Assembly: GCF_020921035.1 (NCBI RefSeq)
Contig: NC_063151.1
Span: 29,084,934-29,148,933 of the forward strand
Reading direction: 5' to 3'
From: Rhodamnia argentea
Lineage: Eukaryota; Streptophyta; Magnoliopsida; Myrtales; Myrtaceae
DNA: 64,000 nt
The translations under genes and the position numbers were made by a program. The notes beneath the pieces are model-generated. The model was given only the letters and a program-made list of their open reading frames with translations. It had not been told where the DNA came from and did no database searches. Of this stretch, positions 11,149-24,200 are shown piece by piece. Within the stretch, counting starts at the first letter, position 1; every line of letters starts with the position of its first letter.

Positions 11149-12451
11149 TCAATTGTTCTTGAAAGATCGATCTCCAGGCATCTCGCTCTTCATTGCATTT
11201 TCCTGCAAAGCCTTGCAAAATAGTAACTTCTCAATTTGGGCTGGCCGTGAAAGGTGAAGTCAAAGTAAAGATTGCTATTTGCTCCTTGGAAAATAATCTT
11301 ACCTGCAACAGCTCGGTCATTTTGCCAGTTCTGCTGCTGTCCAGATGTGGAGGCATGGCGTTTAGGTGCGGGTTGATATTGGGTTGCACGGCTTGTAAAG
11401 GCTCGATGAAAAGAGGCTGATCATCATCACTATCCTCGTCATCTGGAGTACTGCCAGATTTATCACCTGACTTGCTGCTCTCGTTTTGATCGGCCTCTAC
11501 TTGTGAAGGTTCATGAATTCTCTTCATGACCTCTGTCATTAGATTCTCAAAAGGCATACCAGGAGTCCCTGTTGACTTGGTTTCTACCTCACGCAACGCC
11601 CCATTTGGGTGTTGAGTATCAATAGCAGTTTCACTTTGGACATGTGCCACACTTCCTGGTACTTCTTTTTTGGATGAAGATCCATTTAAAGGAGAGAAGG
11701 TTTGGACAGAAACCGGTGCCACGTGCTTACCTAATGAAGCTATATGATCTTGGATTGAAGCCGAAGAAGCTTGATTGGGAACAGGCAAACCATTTGCAGA
11801 AGTACTGAGAGGTTGAAGTACCACGGGCACCACATTGCCTCTCAATGTCACCGGACGAATAGGCTGAGCTGTACCTGGAGCTACCTGCCTACCTTTCAAG
11901 GCAGCTGAGCCAGGAGGTGATGCCACGAGACTGGTGGTTCCATTCCTCTCTCTAGAACGAGGGCCAGAGACCTGCATCTGTATATAACTCTCACTCTGAA
12001 GAGGAATCTCATTTCTTTTGATCATTTGGATGTTTGGTGCCACATCGTTTTCTGCAGAAACAGGTACATATCGCCCGGGCTTGAACACAACACCCCTTAA
12101 AGTAGTATCAGAGTTGCCAACCCTAACCGCAAGGAGATAACCACCATCAAATGCTGCTTCGACGACACCAGAAACCAACTGTCCTATTGAGATGTTGTTT
12201 GAGCTGTTGGCTGCATCTACTTGCCGGGGTTGGTTTCCATTCACAAATTTATACGCAGGAGGGACATGGATTTTAGATCCACGATCAATGTTTTGATCCC
12301 TCAGAGCACGGGCATGCTCTGCAAAGATTGGGCTTTCATCTGGCATGGGATACTTTCGTGGACGACCACGTTTGCGTTTCAAAGGGGCACTGGCTGAGGC
12401 ATCGGAGTTGATTACTTGACTGGCTTGGTTCATCTTGTCAATTTCCAGCAT
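11149..12451 (-). CDS. AT-hook motif nuclear protein (plant-specific family)
   Basis: Two coding exons, 12451-11303 and 11202-11149 (1,203 nt, 400 aa), joined by a GT-AG intron in phase 0; the last exon ends DRSFKNN. The start chosen is the ATG at 12451 (MLEIDKMNQ). An in-frame ATG nine codons later (MNQAS) is a possible alternative. The coding frame opens just after an acceptor-like CAG at about 12471, so the upstream exon is probably 5' UTR. A basic KRKRGRPRK AT hook near residue 27-35 predicts binding in the minor groove of AT-rich DNA. A central conserved block follows (GQLVSGVVEAAFDGGYLLAV to PVSAENDVAPNIQM), typical of a small plant AT-hook family. The rest is Ser/Pro/Gln-rich and disordered, with an acidic DDEDSDDDQP patch. 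This is not the AHL/PPC type: no PPC domain is visible. Probable role is a chromatin-associated protein; the exact function is unknown to me. Confidence 0.85.
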
Positions 12452-12479
12452 ATGTTCTTCTTTTACTTCTGCCAACAGA

Positions 12480-14130
12480 GGAGTTGCTGTTTTGAGATAT
12501 TATAACAAAGCCACACCAACAATGGGACGAGTAATTCTCCCCAAACAAACAGTTCATATAAACTAACGAGTGTGCTGCCTCAACTTTCGACCTCTAATCA
12601 ATTTATGGGAAATAAATGTGGATGTCATTAATGATCAATTCCTGTGATAGGCACATTATTTTACAAATGCTGATATCTTACTAAATCAACAAAGATTGCC
12701 AAAAAGTTGCCGATATCTATATGCAAGCTCAGTCTTTTTATGGGGAAACTGCAAACTCCAGCACGAACTTAAACTTCAGCGTGTATCATACATCTAATTA
12801 ACACAACAACTAGAAGACAGAGAGTGAAGAACTCTCTCTAAGATATCTCAGTTACAGTTTATCAAGTAAAACTCTACTAACTGGTAACGACAAACAAGCA
12901 TTTCACTATTAGGTCCTCACCAGCCGCTAGCATCTTAGAACAAAAATGCAGAAAAGTAGCAGCCTGATGACTGAAAAAACTGGCAAGCAACGTCAAATTC
13001 TCTTTGGATGTGAAAAAGTTGACTTTGAAGTTTTATTTGACAATGCAAAGTCAATTTACTTTAGCACATAGTAGTCTTCTTCGTGATTAACGACTGAACT
13101 TAAACGACGGACATCAAACAAATAGCTATGTTCCACCTTCCCTAAGGAAACTCAAATTCACAAGTTATTGGCACCACTTGCTGCTATCTTCTACCAACCC
13201 AGCATAAGCAAGCAGCTGAATTTGAACAAGAAGAAATAGCACAAACTCATTTTGATAGTGTATCTCCAACAAGTGAGCTACCCCAAGTTGCAACAGCAGG
13301 GGATCTTAGGAGAACGCATATACGAAAATGGGAGTGCAAGTGAAGTTAATGCTTTAAATTATCAAATTAAAGGGTAGCACGACTCTAAAACTCTCTCTAT
13401 ATCAGACACCAAAGATAGATAGGCAACACGTACGTATGTGCTCCCAAAGAATCATTTCCGTAACAAAATTGCCGGACACAAAATGAACGTGACAAACACC
13501 ATCAACACATCCAAAAACCGCCGGTCAAAGAGACAGCAACATTGACCGAACCCTAGGAATCTCAAATTTTTCCCTTTCATTCCTAAAATCAACCAATGCC
13601 TCGATCCAAGACCTAAAATAGTCAAATTGCCCAAAACAAAATTTGCAGCAAACCTTAACACGGAGAGTAAAATGAACCACAGATACAAACCACTCGACAT
13701 AAGCATCTACGAGTTAAATCAACCGGCCAAAAATCACGTGTGCACTCTTTTACACATGCACACGTGAACAGTGCGAGTTCTTCCATGATCCAACATACAT
13801 CTCGGCGAAATTCATACGGCGACTGCTATCAAATGACTAGCAACCCACCTTTACTGTTACCTCAACAGCTACCGCTGATATCTTGCCCGGTTCAGGTTCA
13901 CCGTAGACGCTCATCAGCCTGCGATTTGCGATCTCGAACGCGCCTGCCGCGTCGAGGGTAGCCCGCGATCCGGATCGCCGGACGTGGCGTTCTGCTGTCG
14001 AAGGAAAGGTGGGAAGAGGAGGAAGAAGAAGAGGAGAGAGAAACCGATTCGAATCGAAACCCTAGCTGAAGGAAGAGGAAGACTATCTCCCCGTGTTTGG
14101 GCTCTTTTTGTCTGTTTTAAGAAGGATTTT
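12480..14130 (-). promoter_or_regulatory. Probable 5'-UTR exon and leader intron of the AT-hook gene
   Basis: The AT-hook reading frame begins just downstream of a good acceptor on minus (TTGGCAG, about 12471). There is no convincing coding exon above it. At 14040-14070 the minus strand reads CTAGGGTTTCGATTCGAATC followed by CT-rich sequence, the usual look of a plant 5' leader. The region 13900-14100 is GC-richer than its surroundings. I therefore infer a leader exon around 13900-14100 and a leader intron of about 1.4 kb. The donor cannot be fixed. One candidate short ATG frame (MSVYGEPEPGKISAVAVE, about 13927-13870) does not splice in phase to the main exon and could be an upstream ORF. Confidence 0.4.
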
Positions 14131-14903
14131 AAAGCAAATCGCTTCTTCTTTTTATTTAATATTTAAAAAAAAAAAAAAAAAGCAGGGTCTTGTTTTTTTC
14201 TGTTAGGAACATTAGCATTTTCTTTTCTAGGAATTGTCGAATACCAGATTCGTTATATCTGGCCTTCCTCCTTTCCAAAACTCTATCCACAGTTTATATT
14301 TAATTGCATTAATCTGAGTACAAGCACGTAAATTAACAATTTTTAAATGAAAACATTCTGAATTTTATTATTTAAGTACATTTGACTTCTATTTTGTATT
14401 CTCTCGCCCTTTGACTTTTTCAACTTTTTCATGATAGATGAGAATCTCCCTCGTTTTCTAATAATCAAACCTGACCAAAAAGAGAAAAATAACTTGTTAG
14501 GTCGTTTTAATATTTAGTGATTGAGCGGTGTTCACGTGGAATTTTTCGTGCACCTTTTAAGTAATTCACCACTTTGAATGATCTTAAGAAGCGCTTTTCT
14601 CCATATCGATCCGATGTAATTTAGGATTTTGGCAACTTTGTGTAAGGTGGAGTTTGGTTTTCTAAGGATGACCGTGGAAAAATTGATAGACAAGTCATCC
14701 TTACCGACACTTTACAGAACCGTACATGAGATTTTTACCTTATACGGCTCCTCGTTCAACTCTTAAGAAGTCATTAGGTCATTTTTTTCGTTCGAGAATC
14801 TCCTCCCTTCATATACTTTACCCCAAAGAGTAACTATCAAACGATTTAGTTACGTTTTCATGTTCCAATTGAACACATTCTATTTTGGATTATTCTCAAA
14901 GGA

Positions 14904-14905
<2 letters not shown>

Positions 14906-14939
<34 letters not shown>
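14906..14939. repeat. (TA)n microsatellite
   Basis: Uninterrupted TA dinucleotides in intergenic DNA, about 17 units. Confidence 0.9.
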
Positions 14940-14941
<2 letters not shown>

Positions 14942-16212
14942 CCAAACATAAGCAGATCCAATCACATTTATGAGTGCACTCAACAAAACTCGAGCTCAAA
15001 ATCCCAATAAGATGACTAAACTATGATCACCATATGAATTTTTTTATCGCGTGTTGAATCAAGCCATTTATATTCCTTTCGTACTATGTCACCATGTAAT
15101 TTTGAATATTCGGAATACCAAATTTCTGAAACGATCGGAGTTAAGAATCTCACCGGACCAGCTCTCGAACTAATGGGAAAATGTACATCCTAATAGAAAT
15201 CATTCGAGATGGAAAAATCTTGTTTGGTGAGTCATAAAGCCTCGAACACCACTTGCTCGTTAACTATTTATATAATGCTAAGTATGCTAGAAGTAGAACT
15301 CGTCTATTAAGTTTGTTCATGATTTAGCGATATGACGTACTTTCACCGAATGCATAAACTTAGAAAAATAACTTAGAGTGTTCCAAAACGATGGGATGAA
15401 TTGATCCGATGGCTCCAGGCCGAGCCTTAGTATACCCACATTGCTCGATTTTTTTTTTTTTTGGGGGTCGAATTATTTACATTGCTATTGGTGGCAGATT
15501 TTTGCTGTGTCTCGCCAGCCACCATACAAAAGAGAAAAAAAAGAAGGAGCTAGAGTTTGCCTTGGGAAATTAATTGATCACACGAAGGATTAAAGGACAG
15601 GACAACTACAGATGATCATCATCAGACGGACAGCACAAGAGCGACGGAGACCACATGTACTGACGTTGACTTGGGCCAGATCGAAAGATTTCTTGGCCCA
15701 CAATAGGCTAGGGTACTTTTCATCTGCTGTCCAACGAATATTTGCCGCATACAGACAGTTCAAAAGCAGCAGCATCGTCGTCATCACCATAATTATTATT
15801 GTTATTATTATTATATTTATTATGTTGGATTAGTATAACGAAAAATCTCAAATCAATGCAATTATCAAGACTCTCAAATCGGTACATTTATAAGAAATTT
15901 ACTCTATATTAATTTTCTTAAAATTTTACCTCCAATTTGTTGAATTAAATGACACACGGCAGTTGGCGATGTGTATCAATTTTCGATTTTTACCTTTCAT
16001 TTGTCATAAATATATCAATTTAAATTTTTTTACGAAACTAATTCAATTTAATCGAAACTAATGAATGATAAATTTGTCATAAATTAATAATTAATTTCGG
16101 ATAAATTTGTCACAAGTAAATTAATTTTGAATTTTTTATAGTTCAAAAATGAATTAAATTTTTTGCAGTAATAATCCTCCTTGCTTTCTCCTTTCTTCTT
16201 GGCCAGACTCGA

Positions 16213-16214
<2 letters not shown>

Positions 16215-16254
<40 letters not shown>
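16215..16254. repeat. (ATT)n microsatellite
   Basis: About 13 uninterrupted ATT trinucleotide units. Confidence 0.9.
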
Positions 16255-16764
16255 GGACTTTAGAATTCATTTCATCTCCAAAACCCCACCATTTGCACAC
16301 GTTTGTCTTTTCGTCATAAACAATACATCATCGGACAAATCCTGCTTTTAAAATAGGTAAAAAGGAACAATCAACTCTCATGTCTTTTCGACCAAAAAAA
16401 CTCCCATGTGTCCTTTTTAGCTGCAGTTCCATTCTTCTGCAGAAACAATAAAAAAATATGTATGGGGGCCTTCAACTAACCCACAACGAAACATATACAT
16501 AAATATATGCACAAAAAAATAGAAAATAAATAAATTAGTTCGAGAAAATATTTAGTGATTTCAAAGCGCCACATCAGCTATTAATATGAGGAAAATTTTA
16601 TCCACTGCATCCATTTGAAATTTACAAGTGTTCTCAATTAGATTAAAAAGAAATAGATGTGGATTTCTATATGACGTGGAATTGTTTTGTCTAGCTTCGT
16701 CTTGCTCGTTCGTCCAAAGCCAGCCACCCGACCTCGGATGAGCTGCCATGGCTAGTTACGCACT

Positions 16765-16940
16765 GGTGACACTGCTTGCTCTCCAAATCTGGCCATCCAT
16801 GGCCGTCGGGGTCATGGCCGACTCTCCAAATTTGGCCAACCATGGCCGTCGGCATCGCTCGCGAACCTTGCTCCACCATGGCCGGTGACACCGCTGGCTC
16901 TCCCGATCTGGCTGTCCATGGTTGTTGGCCTCGCTCGTCC
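16765..16940. repeat. Short imperfect tandem repeat (ccatggccg units)
   Basis: A GC-rich island in AT-rich DNA. Units of the type atctggccatccatggccgt recur four or five times with changes (about 16788, 16833, 16878, 16908). A 90-residue minus-strand ORF over it is a repeat artefact rather than a gene. Confidence 0.5.
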
Positions 16941-17139
16941 CGATAACGTTGCCGAGAAGTCATAAAAGATATTTTCTTTTCTTTTCATTACACATCATTA
17001 TTCACTTTCAATTTTTTGTCCTATTTCTTGTTACGCGCCATTTTTTTTTTCTCTATATATGGTTGTTTGCAACTTTTAACTATGGTTATAGCTGCAATCG
17101 CCTTCGCTCGCGTCGGCGAGATCTAGCGCAATGTGACAT

Positions 17140-18150
17140 TTTAGATATGGACACTTCTGAAAGTGAATTTCTGTTCCAAAAGTGCTTCTGAAGCATAAAT
17201 CAATTTGGTAATATAACTTCGGAAACAAAAATCAGTTTGATAAAAAAATTTACTTTTGAAAAAAAAATTACTTTTGAAAGAAATTTCTACTTCTAAAGTG
17301 AATTTTCACTTCGAAAGTTATTTTCTCCCTAATTTGAAAAGCTAAAAAAAATTGCTTCTCAACTCAAGAAGTACTTCTCGAACAAAAAAAAAAAATCAAG
17401 AAGTATTTTTTACCTCACTCTCTTTTCGACCATGCCCGCCTTCGCCGATCTCTACCGCTGCCCACCCCTAACCACCACCCGCCACCAACTACAACCACTG
17501 CCCTTTGCCACCCCCCGCCGCCAACCACCGCCACCAAGCGCCAACCATCACCTGCTGCCGCCCATCGTACACCTCCACCGATCACCACCGATCGCTACTC
17601 GCGATTGTCGTTACCTGCCGACCGCCACTAGCCATTGGCCACCATCGACCTCCGCCCATCATCACTTGCGTCGTCCACCGGCCACCGCTATCTGCCCACC
17701 ACCGCCGCCGCCGACCACGGCCCGCCACGCACCTCCGCCGGTCGTGACCACCACCAACCACTGACCACCGCCGCACCTTTTGCCAACCATCAACCATCGC
17801 GTTGCTTGTCGCCGAGTCATCGTCTTCGGCGGCCGGAGTAAAAAATAAATAATCATTTTTTTATTTTTAAAAAGGAAATAATATTTTTTAATAATAAAAG
17901 TTATTTTTTAAAAGAAATTTAAAAAGCTTAAAAATGAAGTATAAGTTTTTCAGTTGCCGAAAATAATTTTTCATAGAAGATTTTATATTAATAATATTTT
18001 ATAAGTAAAAATTTTCAACCGTTACCAAACAAATTTCTACGATTAGAAATCAATTTTTAGAGTACAAATAAAAAAATTAACTTCTGTTTTCGAGTAGAAG
18101 CAGAAAAATCAATTTCTTGCCAAAAGTTGATTTTTGAAGCGTAAATGTAT
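17140..18150. mobile_element. Candidate MITE-like element with CCG-rich core
   Basis: AT-rich flanks full of related acttctgaaagtgaatttc and cagaaaaatcaatttc style motifs (17150-17410 and 17860-18145) surround a GC-rich core (17430-17840) made of CCACCG/CCGCCACC-like repeats. The organisation resembles the MITE at 4003-4635, but I could not align precise terminal inverted repeats, so the borders are estimates. ORFs of 60-110 codons in the core on both strands reflect the lack of stops in CCG repeats. Confidence 0.4.
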
Positions 18151-18857
18151 CTTGCGTGCCCATAGCCTCCATTGCCATCGAGCTTCTAGATCGGGAGGTC
18201 GCGGCCTTCTATGGCTGCCAATCTCGACATTGTGACGAAGATCTCGGCAACCATAGAGAAGCCACCAAGCTCGAACCGTTTTTAAGGTGGACGATGCACG
18301 GCCCGAAGTCGAGCTCGACCGGATCGGGAGGCAGCCACGGACAAGCTTAAAGCGGTTGAAGAAGGACCAGATCTATTACAGAGTCAAGGCCACTCGACTC
18401 GACTCGACCAGACTTGGGGGTTGCGCGAACGGCACGGTGGTTTTTCAAGCGTTAACAGACGATGTGGCGCTTCGAAATCATTGAAATTTTTTGCAAATAA
18501 CCCAACACGGGCAATGACAATGAACTACAAAAACACTTGTTTATACCCGGTCCAAACGTCAAAGCAAGAAAAAGAATTCCCATCCATCGTTCAACGTCTA
18601 AAAACTCCATCTTTCTGCTACAGAAACTGTCGAGAGACTTGCTTATGCTCACATACCAACATCCTTACGCGACATCCTTTGAAAACTCCAGGCCCATGCA
18701 TCGCACATCCCTCACCGTGTACATTCGTTTCTCGGCTCCCGTCCCACTTCCACATCATTCCGATGACACGCGTAATCTTTTCATTCAGGAATTAGGAGAT
18801 CAATGCAAGTGAATTCATTTTTGAGGCAACCTCAAAACTGCATCCGCGTCGCGGTGC

Positions 18858-18863
18858 TTTATT
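18858..18863 (-). terminator. Poly(A) signal of the LPAT gene
   Basis: AATAAA on the minus strand, about 70 nt past the LPAT stop codon. Confidence 0.6.
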
Positions 18864-18931
18864 CCAGGAGTTAAAACAGTACATGCTTCCTCATCTAAAA
18901 TGACACCAAGTTGAACAGAAAAGAAATTCAC

Positions 18932-21226
18932 CTAGGAAACTGAATTGTTCCTAGCAACAGTATTCGATGCACGAGGCCTCTGCGACCCAGGAAGGTGTTT
19001 CGCATACATGTCATGGACCATTTCCACATACTCATCAATATGATCAGCAGTCCACTCATCAGTTTTGATCGGGGGAAGGAACTTTACAGTAAGAGGTGCG
19101 GGTCGAACGTGTAAACCGCCCTTTCTCCATGCTAGATGGGTCCCGGTCAAGACTATAGGCACTATCGATCGCCGTGCTTGCAAGGCCAAGTGTACAAAAC
19201 CCTGAACAAACATGATTCATGCCCATGAACAAGAGCGATGATGAACCACAATGCAGCTGAGGACTGCACCTTAGGAATAAATCTGTGATCAAAGAAAAAG
19301 AGCTAAAAGCAATGTGAAATTAACTGTTTCGAGCACTGCAACTGCAATGGAACTTCTTTTTTCCTCAATTTCATCGCGAGTTCACTATGAGCTTTAAATC
19401 TTAGGTGATGAAGTAAGGGACTTGCCTTCTTAAAAGGAAGCAGCCGTCCATTCTTTGACCGGGTGCCCTCAGGGAATATGATCAGAGACAGATTGTTTTT
19501 AACCACGGCATGAGCTGCCTGCGCAATTGCACCATTGACTTGTTAGAAACATGGGCAAAACCCTGGCAAACAATGCAGAGGAAGACACTTACCTCCTTCA
19601 TCGACTCGATGGCTGCAGTGGGGTTTGAGCGATCTATGCGGAGATGGTTGGCCAATACATAAAGCTGTCCAAACAGGGGGTACCAGATAATCTGCATAAA
19701 TGATTTTTCATTTCAAGTTAAGATTTTGGAATCCGTGGATAAAATAGGTACACCTAAGTATCATATCTCAATGTTGGACACGTGAATGCTGTTGAGACAA
19801 GTATGAATCATTTTAATCTATCGCCTATTGATAGATGTATAGATCCCAAGAGCTAATGCAATGAGAGTTAAGATGCAGGACCACAGTTACGGGATCCTAA
19901 ACCTTTTCTTTTATGCACTTTGTAAGAAAACTCTAGTGTATCATTGCTCCTTGCATTGCCGTGAGCATGATGCTTCTTATCCCTGAAATGTATTACCAAC
20001 AAATTAGACTTTTCAAAAGCAGAGATGTTACCTCCTTTTTCGCAATACCAATAGTGCCTGTTGGAGTCAACCACATTATAAGGAAAATATCAATTGGAGA
20101 TGCATGATTGCAAATATAGATGGCCTTCTCATCAGCATATTCCAACCCTTCAAACTCTATAGGATTTCCCAAGATCCACATCTGCAACAGATACTCCCCA
20201 TCAAATGCATAATCTAAATAATTATCGCAGAAAATAAGAGACACTTCAAAAAGCCACATAACTAGGCAGTACTGTAGAATAGTAACTAGCTATCAACGAA
20301 GTAATCGCATTCATGTGCAGTATCCTCCATTTCTTCATCTTAAATTGCTGAAGGGAATAACTATATTTACTCTTGATCGCCCCAAGGAGAATAACAGTTT
20401 CAACATGAGCGGATATTGAGACTTGTCAACTCAACAAATGATGATAAGGAATTGAGGATCCCATTTTCTCCTCAGATGTCAATCCAAGTACCGCCGCATA
20501 TTAATTATATAAACCCTTCTGATAAGATTCACATAACTAACTGTAAATTCTGAATTTAGTGGACGGCGCAACAAATTGATACGTCCGTGACTAAACCATA
20601 TGAGTTAATAAACCGAATATCGCTTCCCCATAGTACGATGAGGGGGAAAGAAGAAAGATTCCAAATTGCAGCCCACATGAAGTATCCACACATAGTAGGC
20701 GAAAGCACGATTAGTCTTTTAATCCTCAATCAACAGAAAAGCAAGAACAGAGCCTTCTAGTCTCTGGTGTTTTTTGGAGCTGACTATTTACCACAAGGCC
20801 AACATTTCCATAGTAATCAAGAGACTTCAACCAACTAGCAGCATAAAGAAAGTATTATCACTTGTGATGTTGAAGTAACTTATGAAACCAATAGTAGTAA
20901 CTTACCAGCAGTCTACCAGTGACGTGCCCATAAATATTTCCCTGCCTTGTTCTTTCGTATGGCCATGGGATCAGAACAACCATGATCAATGCCCATACGA
21001 AGGTTGTAACCATCATCGACAAGAAGCACATCGCTATTCTTATCCACGATATCAACTCGGAAAGCCACCCATCGTCGTCAACATATCCATCAGTCCTTGG
21101 CCGATATCCCACCTCTTCTTTCGCCGAGGCTTTCGACGAAACTCCAAAAGTTTCTATGGAGCCCGCATTCAACAAGCTCTCCAGCTTTCTATTCCTCAGG
21201 AAAGAGCTGGCGCCACTACTTTCCAT
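18932..21226 (-). CDS. 1-acyl-sn-glycerol-3-phosphate acyltransferase, class B (LPAT, PLSC type)
   Basis: Acylates lysophosphatidic acid at sn-2 to give phosphatidic acid, in ER glycerolipid and oil synthesis. Five exons: 21226-20906, 20181-20032, 19691-19593, 19518-19426 and 19201-18932, giving 310 aa in frame throughout. The ATG at 21226 gives MESSGASSFL. A hydrophobic segment at about 58-90 should anchor the protein. The catalytic NH(x4)D motif is NHASPID (H133, D138). FPEGTRS (205-211) is the substrate-binding motif, followed by IVPIVLTGTHLAWRKG. Exon sequence and length (about 308 aa in the family) match the coconut/Limnanthes class B enzymes that favour unusual or medium-chain acyl groups, not the class A LPAT2/3 type or plastid LPAT1. 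Intron 4 uses a GC donor (AAG|GCAAGT at 19425-19420). A poly(A) signal lies at 18858-18863. Acyl preference cannot be read from sequence. Confidence 0.93.
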
Positions 21227-24200
21227 GGCCGAAGTGCCAAGGCTCTTTTGGGGCGTTCTGAAATGATGTGGAAAAAGTGCAAGCTGTGACTATATAGTAA
21301 ATTTGTAGCAGAGTTACAACGAATGAACCATGATGAAAGCATGATTAGTTAATCGATCAAGAAATTATTCCATTCAGTTGCAGAGAATTCGAAGAACCGT
21401 CAAAAAAGGTTTATTCATCAGTTCTAACATCGTTTTAACTGCATACACAGTCAACCTTCAAATCGACCGTCCCGCAACTCAATCTTCCTTAATCCGTCGA
21501 AGACCCAAAAAGGAAAATTTAGATTAAAGCGCGTCAAAGTCCAGTCAATGATCGAAGGTACTCAACAATCTGCTTAGTAGTCTACTTGAGGACCGGATTT
21601 TGAAGTAAAGGCCAATTTCATTCCTCAAACTGAACACCCAATGAAGTAGAAAACGAAGTCTCGACTAGACGAATGTAGCGACTCAGCTCGTCTCCCCGGA
21701 AATTGAAACAAACCCATGTATCAAAACCAAGACTTGATGGCCGGAGACAGAGAGGGAGGCTAACATTTCTTACCGAACACGTCGCTCTTTCGCCAAGAAC
21801 TGTCGAGAAGGTGCCCTTGTTAAAGAGTCCCAGGAGACTTGAGGCGGAGAATGGACAACTAGAAAAGCAGAAGACGAAATCGGATTGAGAGTCCGACAAA
21901 GATTTTAACAAGAGATGAAAGAGGGTGGGGTTGGATTCCGTCGTGGAGCAGAGCGAAAGAGAACGAAGGAAGAAAATTGCAGAGTGTGGCTACTGCGATC
22001 GCCAAGACGACTGAGACGAAACATCCATAGAGAGAGGGAGACAGACTGCTTCTCGATCATTCAGTGGCGTCCGAGGAAGAAATTCTCCTCTCGCAATCAT
22101 TATTGAATCTTTTACAGTGGTCTTCGTGTCGTGGAATTTTGCGAGCGCCCCTGTACGGCGATTGGTTCGTTCTCAAGAAAATGTGGTGCACGTTTTTCTT
22201 CCTCGGACGAGAAGTGTGAGCATGGCTTTTGCTCTAAATAAAAAAGGTTGTGAGATTTCCCTCAACAAGCACTCAGATTAGAGGAGATGTGCATCTTTTT
22301 GAGGATCAAAACTTGTGCTTACTCTGGATTTTTTCTCGTGGTGAGGTTGATTCAATAAAGTCAAACTAGACGGCGATTACTTCGATCCCGCAAAAGGGAT
22401 ATTGTAAAATGAAGGCATGCTTAATAATTATTGACCGAGTTTTTGAAGTGTTGAACATATACAAATCGCGACAACATTTGGAAGTTTTTCTAGTTTTTAG
22501 CCTTAGAACAAGCGCGAATATGCTTGTCACTGAAATAATTACTTTGACAAGAAGAGATAAAACAAGAATTGAGGATATCTCTTTTTTAGGGTAACGACGC
22601 CCATACTGTCGGGCATCACTTAATTATACACGAATTTATTAATCAAAATATGTTAATGCAATAAAGTCTTACGAGATATCATTATTTTCAACTCAGAGAA
22701 AATTGACGGCTTAATGCACCCAAACGCATTCACTAGCACAGGGAAAAACGTGGTGACCAAGCTAGTAATATTCGTTTTCGTAAGATGGTCTTCCCTCGTA
22801 GATTTCTCGAAAGGATAAGTACAGAAAGCAAGTCGTGGACCCTAACAAGGAAAAATGTATCGAAAAGGTCAGATTGGGGGTAGGGTGTGGGCCACAAGAG
22901 AGACTAAGAGTCTGTATGGCAGTGATTCTAATTCTATAATTCCGTTTCTCAAAATAAAAAAAAAGGATGAGAAACATATTTAATAACCTAAATGATTTTG
23001 ATTTTGATTCCATTTTCGGGAATATTTTGGAGGAAAAAAAAGAATAAAAAAAGTTGATTTTGAAAAAAAAAATCACTTTTCAAAAATAAAAAACAATATG
23101 AAGTACCACGTCACGTTCTAGTTCCTTAAAATTTATTCAAGAAACGGAATATAAAAAAATCAATTCTAATCAAAATCACATTTTCGGATTAGAATTGTTG
23201 TCGTGGAAGTCCTATGACACAAAGCTTTCATTAGATTGGAGAGGAAGAGCGGGCCCTTTTGTGGCTGGCGATGATTGATCCAGCATTTGACCAATCACAA
23301 AAACGGGATAGGGACACTTCAATTTGCCAATCCAAAGGAAAGACGACACTTCAATTCGTGGCCATTCCAAAATAACGAAAACGAGACATCAACGAATCCG
23401 TAGGCGCTTCTGGTCTGTTCCCGCGGATCGAGATGGAGCATCCGAAGTCACAAACCCATCTCGAAATGACCCAATTTTGTCAAAATTGTTGATTAAGACT
23501 TCTGTTCCTGTTCCGCGACTAACCTTAAATTTTCTTTTGAAGATGAATTAGCTTGCGGCTCGACTTCAGAATGACATCATCGACCAGAGGGATCCATCGT
23601 CAGGTAGTCTCTCACGAGCTCGGGCGGAGATTAGACTTAGAAACGTTAGAACGACGAATTTTTTGTTTTCTCTTTTCTTTTTTTTCTTTTCCTTCTTTCC
23701 TTCTTTTCCTTTTTTTGTTACCCACCGTTGTTGCGATCCGATCTGTAAAAAATCGAGCTACTGAATTACTAAGTCTTCAGGACGGGCTTAGGGCTTACCC
23801 CGGGCCCTCTTAGGTCCATACCAAATCACGGCGGGATAAATAGAATTCGATCTTAGTGTGATCGAATGGCAAAAAAAGTTGCCATCGGTCTTTAGGAAAA
23901 GTGGGTTGGAAACCTTATCGAACGGTCGAGAGATGCCGTTGCAACCAGAAATTGAGGGTTCGGAGACTTGGTTATGCTAGCGTTTCCACCAACGCCCTTT
24001 TGAAGTTGGAATTGGGTATTTTTCTAAAGTGCTCGTGCATGTGTGAATCTATTCTATCAATCACGATCAAGGAATATAATGTCCGCAATCAATGAGTCAA
24101 TGACGTATGTATAAAATCCATCAAATCAAAGCATGGGATCCCTAATAAATCCCTAGGAGCTCAAAGAATGATGTGATTAAAGTTGGGAACAATTGGAAGA

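Larger units (their letters stand above)
14131..17130. other. AT-rich intergenic DNA with microsatellites
   Basis: Three kilobases without a supportable gene. It contains a (TA)n run at 14906-14939, poly-T/poly-A runs (14164-14181, 15450-15462), and an (ATT)n run at 16215-16254. Several short ORFs here are composition artefacts. Confidence 0.6.

Noticed and set aside
16691..16963. 90-codon minus ORF
   Set aside because: Translation of an imperfect ccatggccg tandem repeat, not a gene.
17432..17764. Pro/His/Arg-rich ORFs of 60-110 codons on both strands in a CCG repeat
   Set aside because: Open in several frames at once because CCACCG-type repeats contain no stop codons; no domain, inside a repeat element.
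20882..21289. 135-codon plus ORF over LPAT exon 1
   Set aside because: Antisense shadow of a conserved exon.
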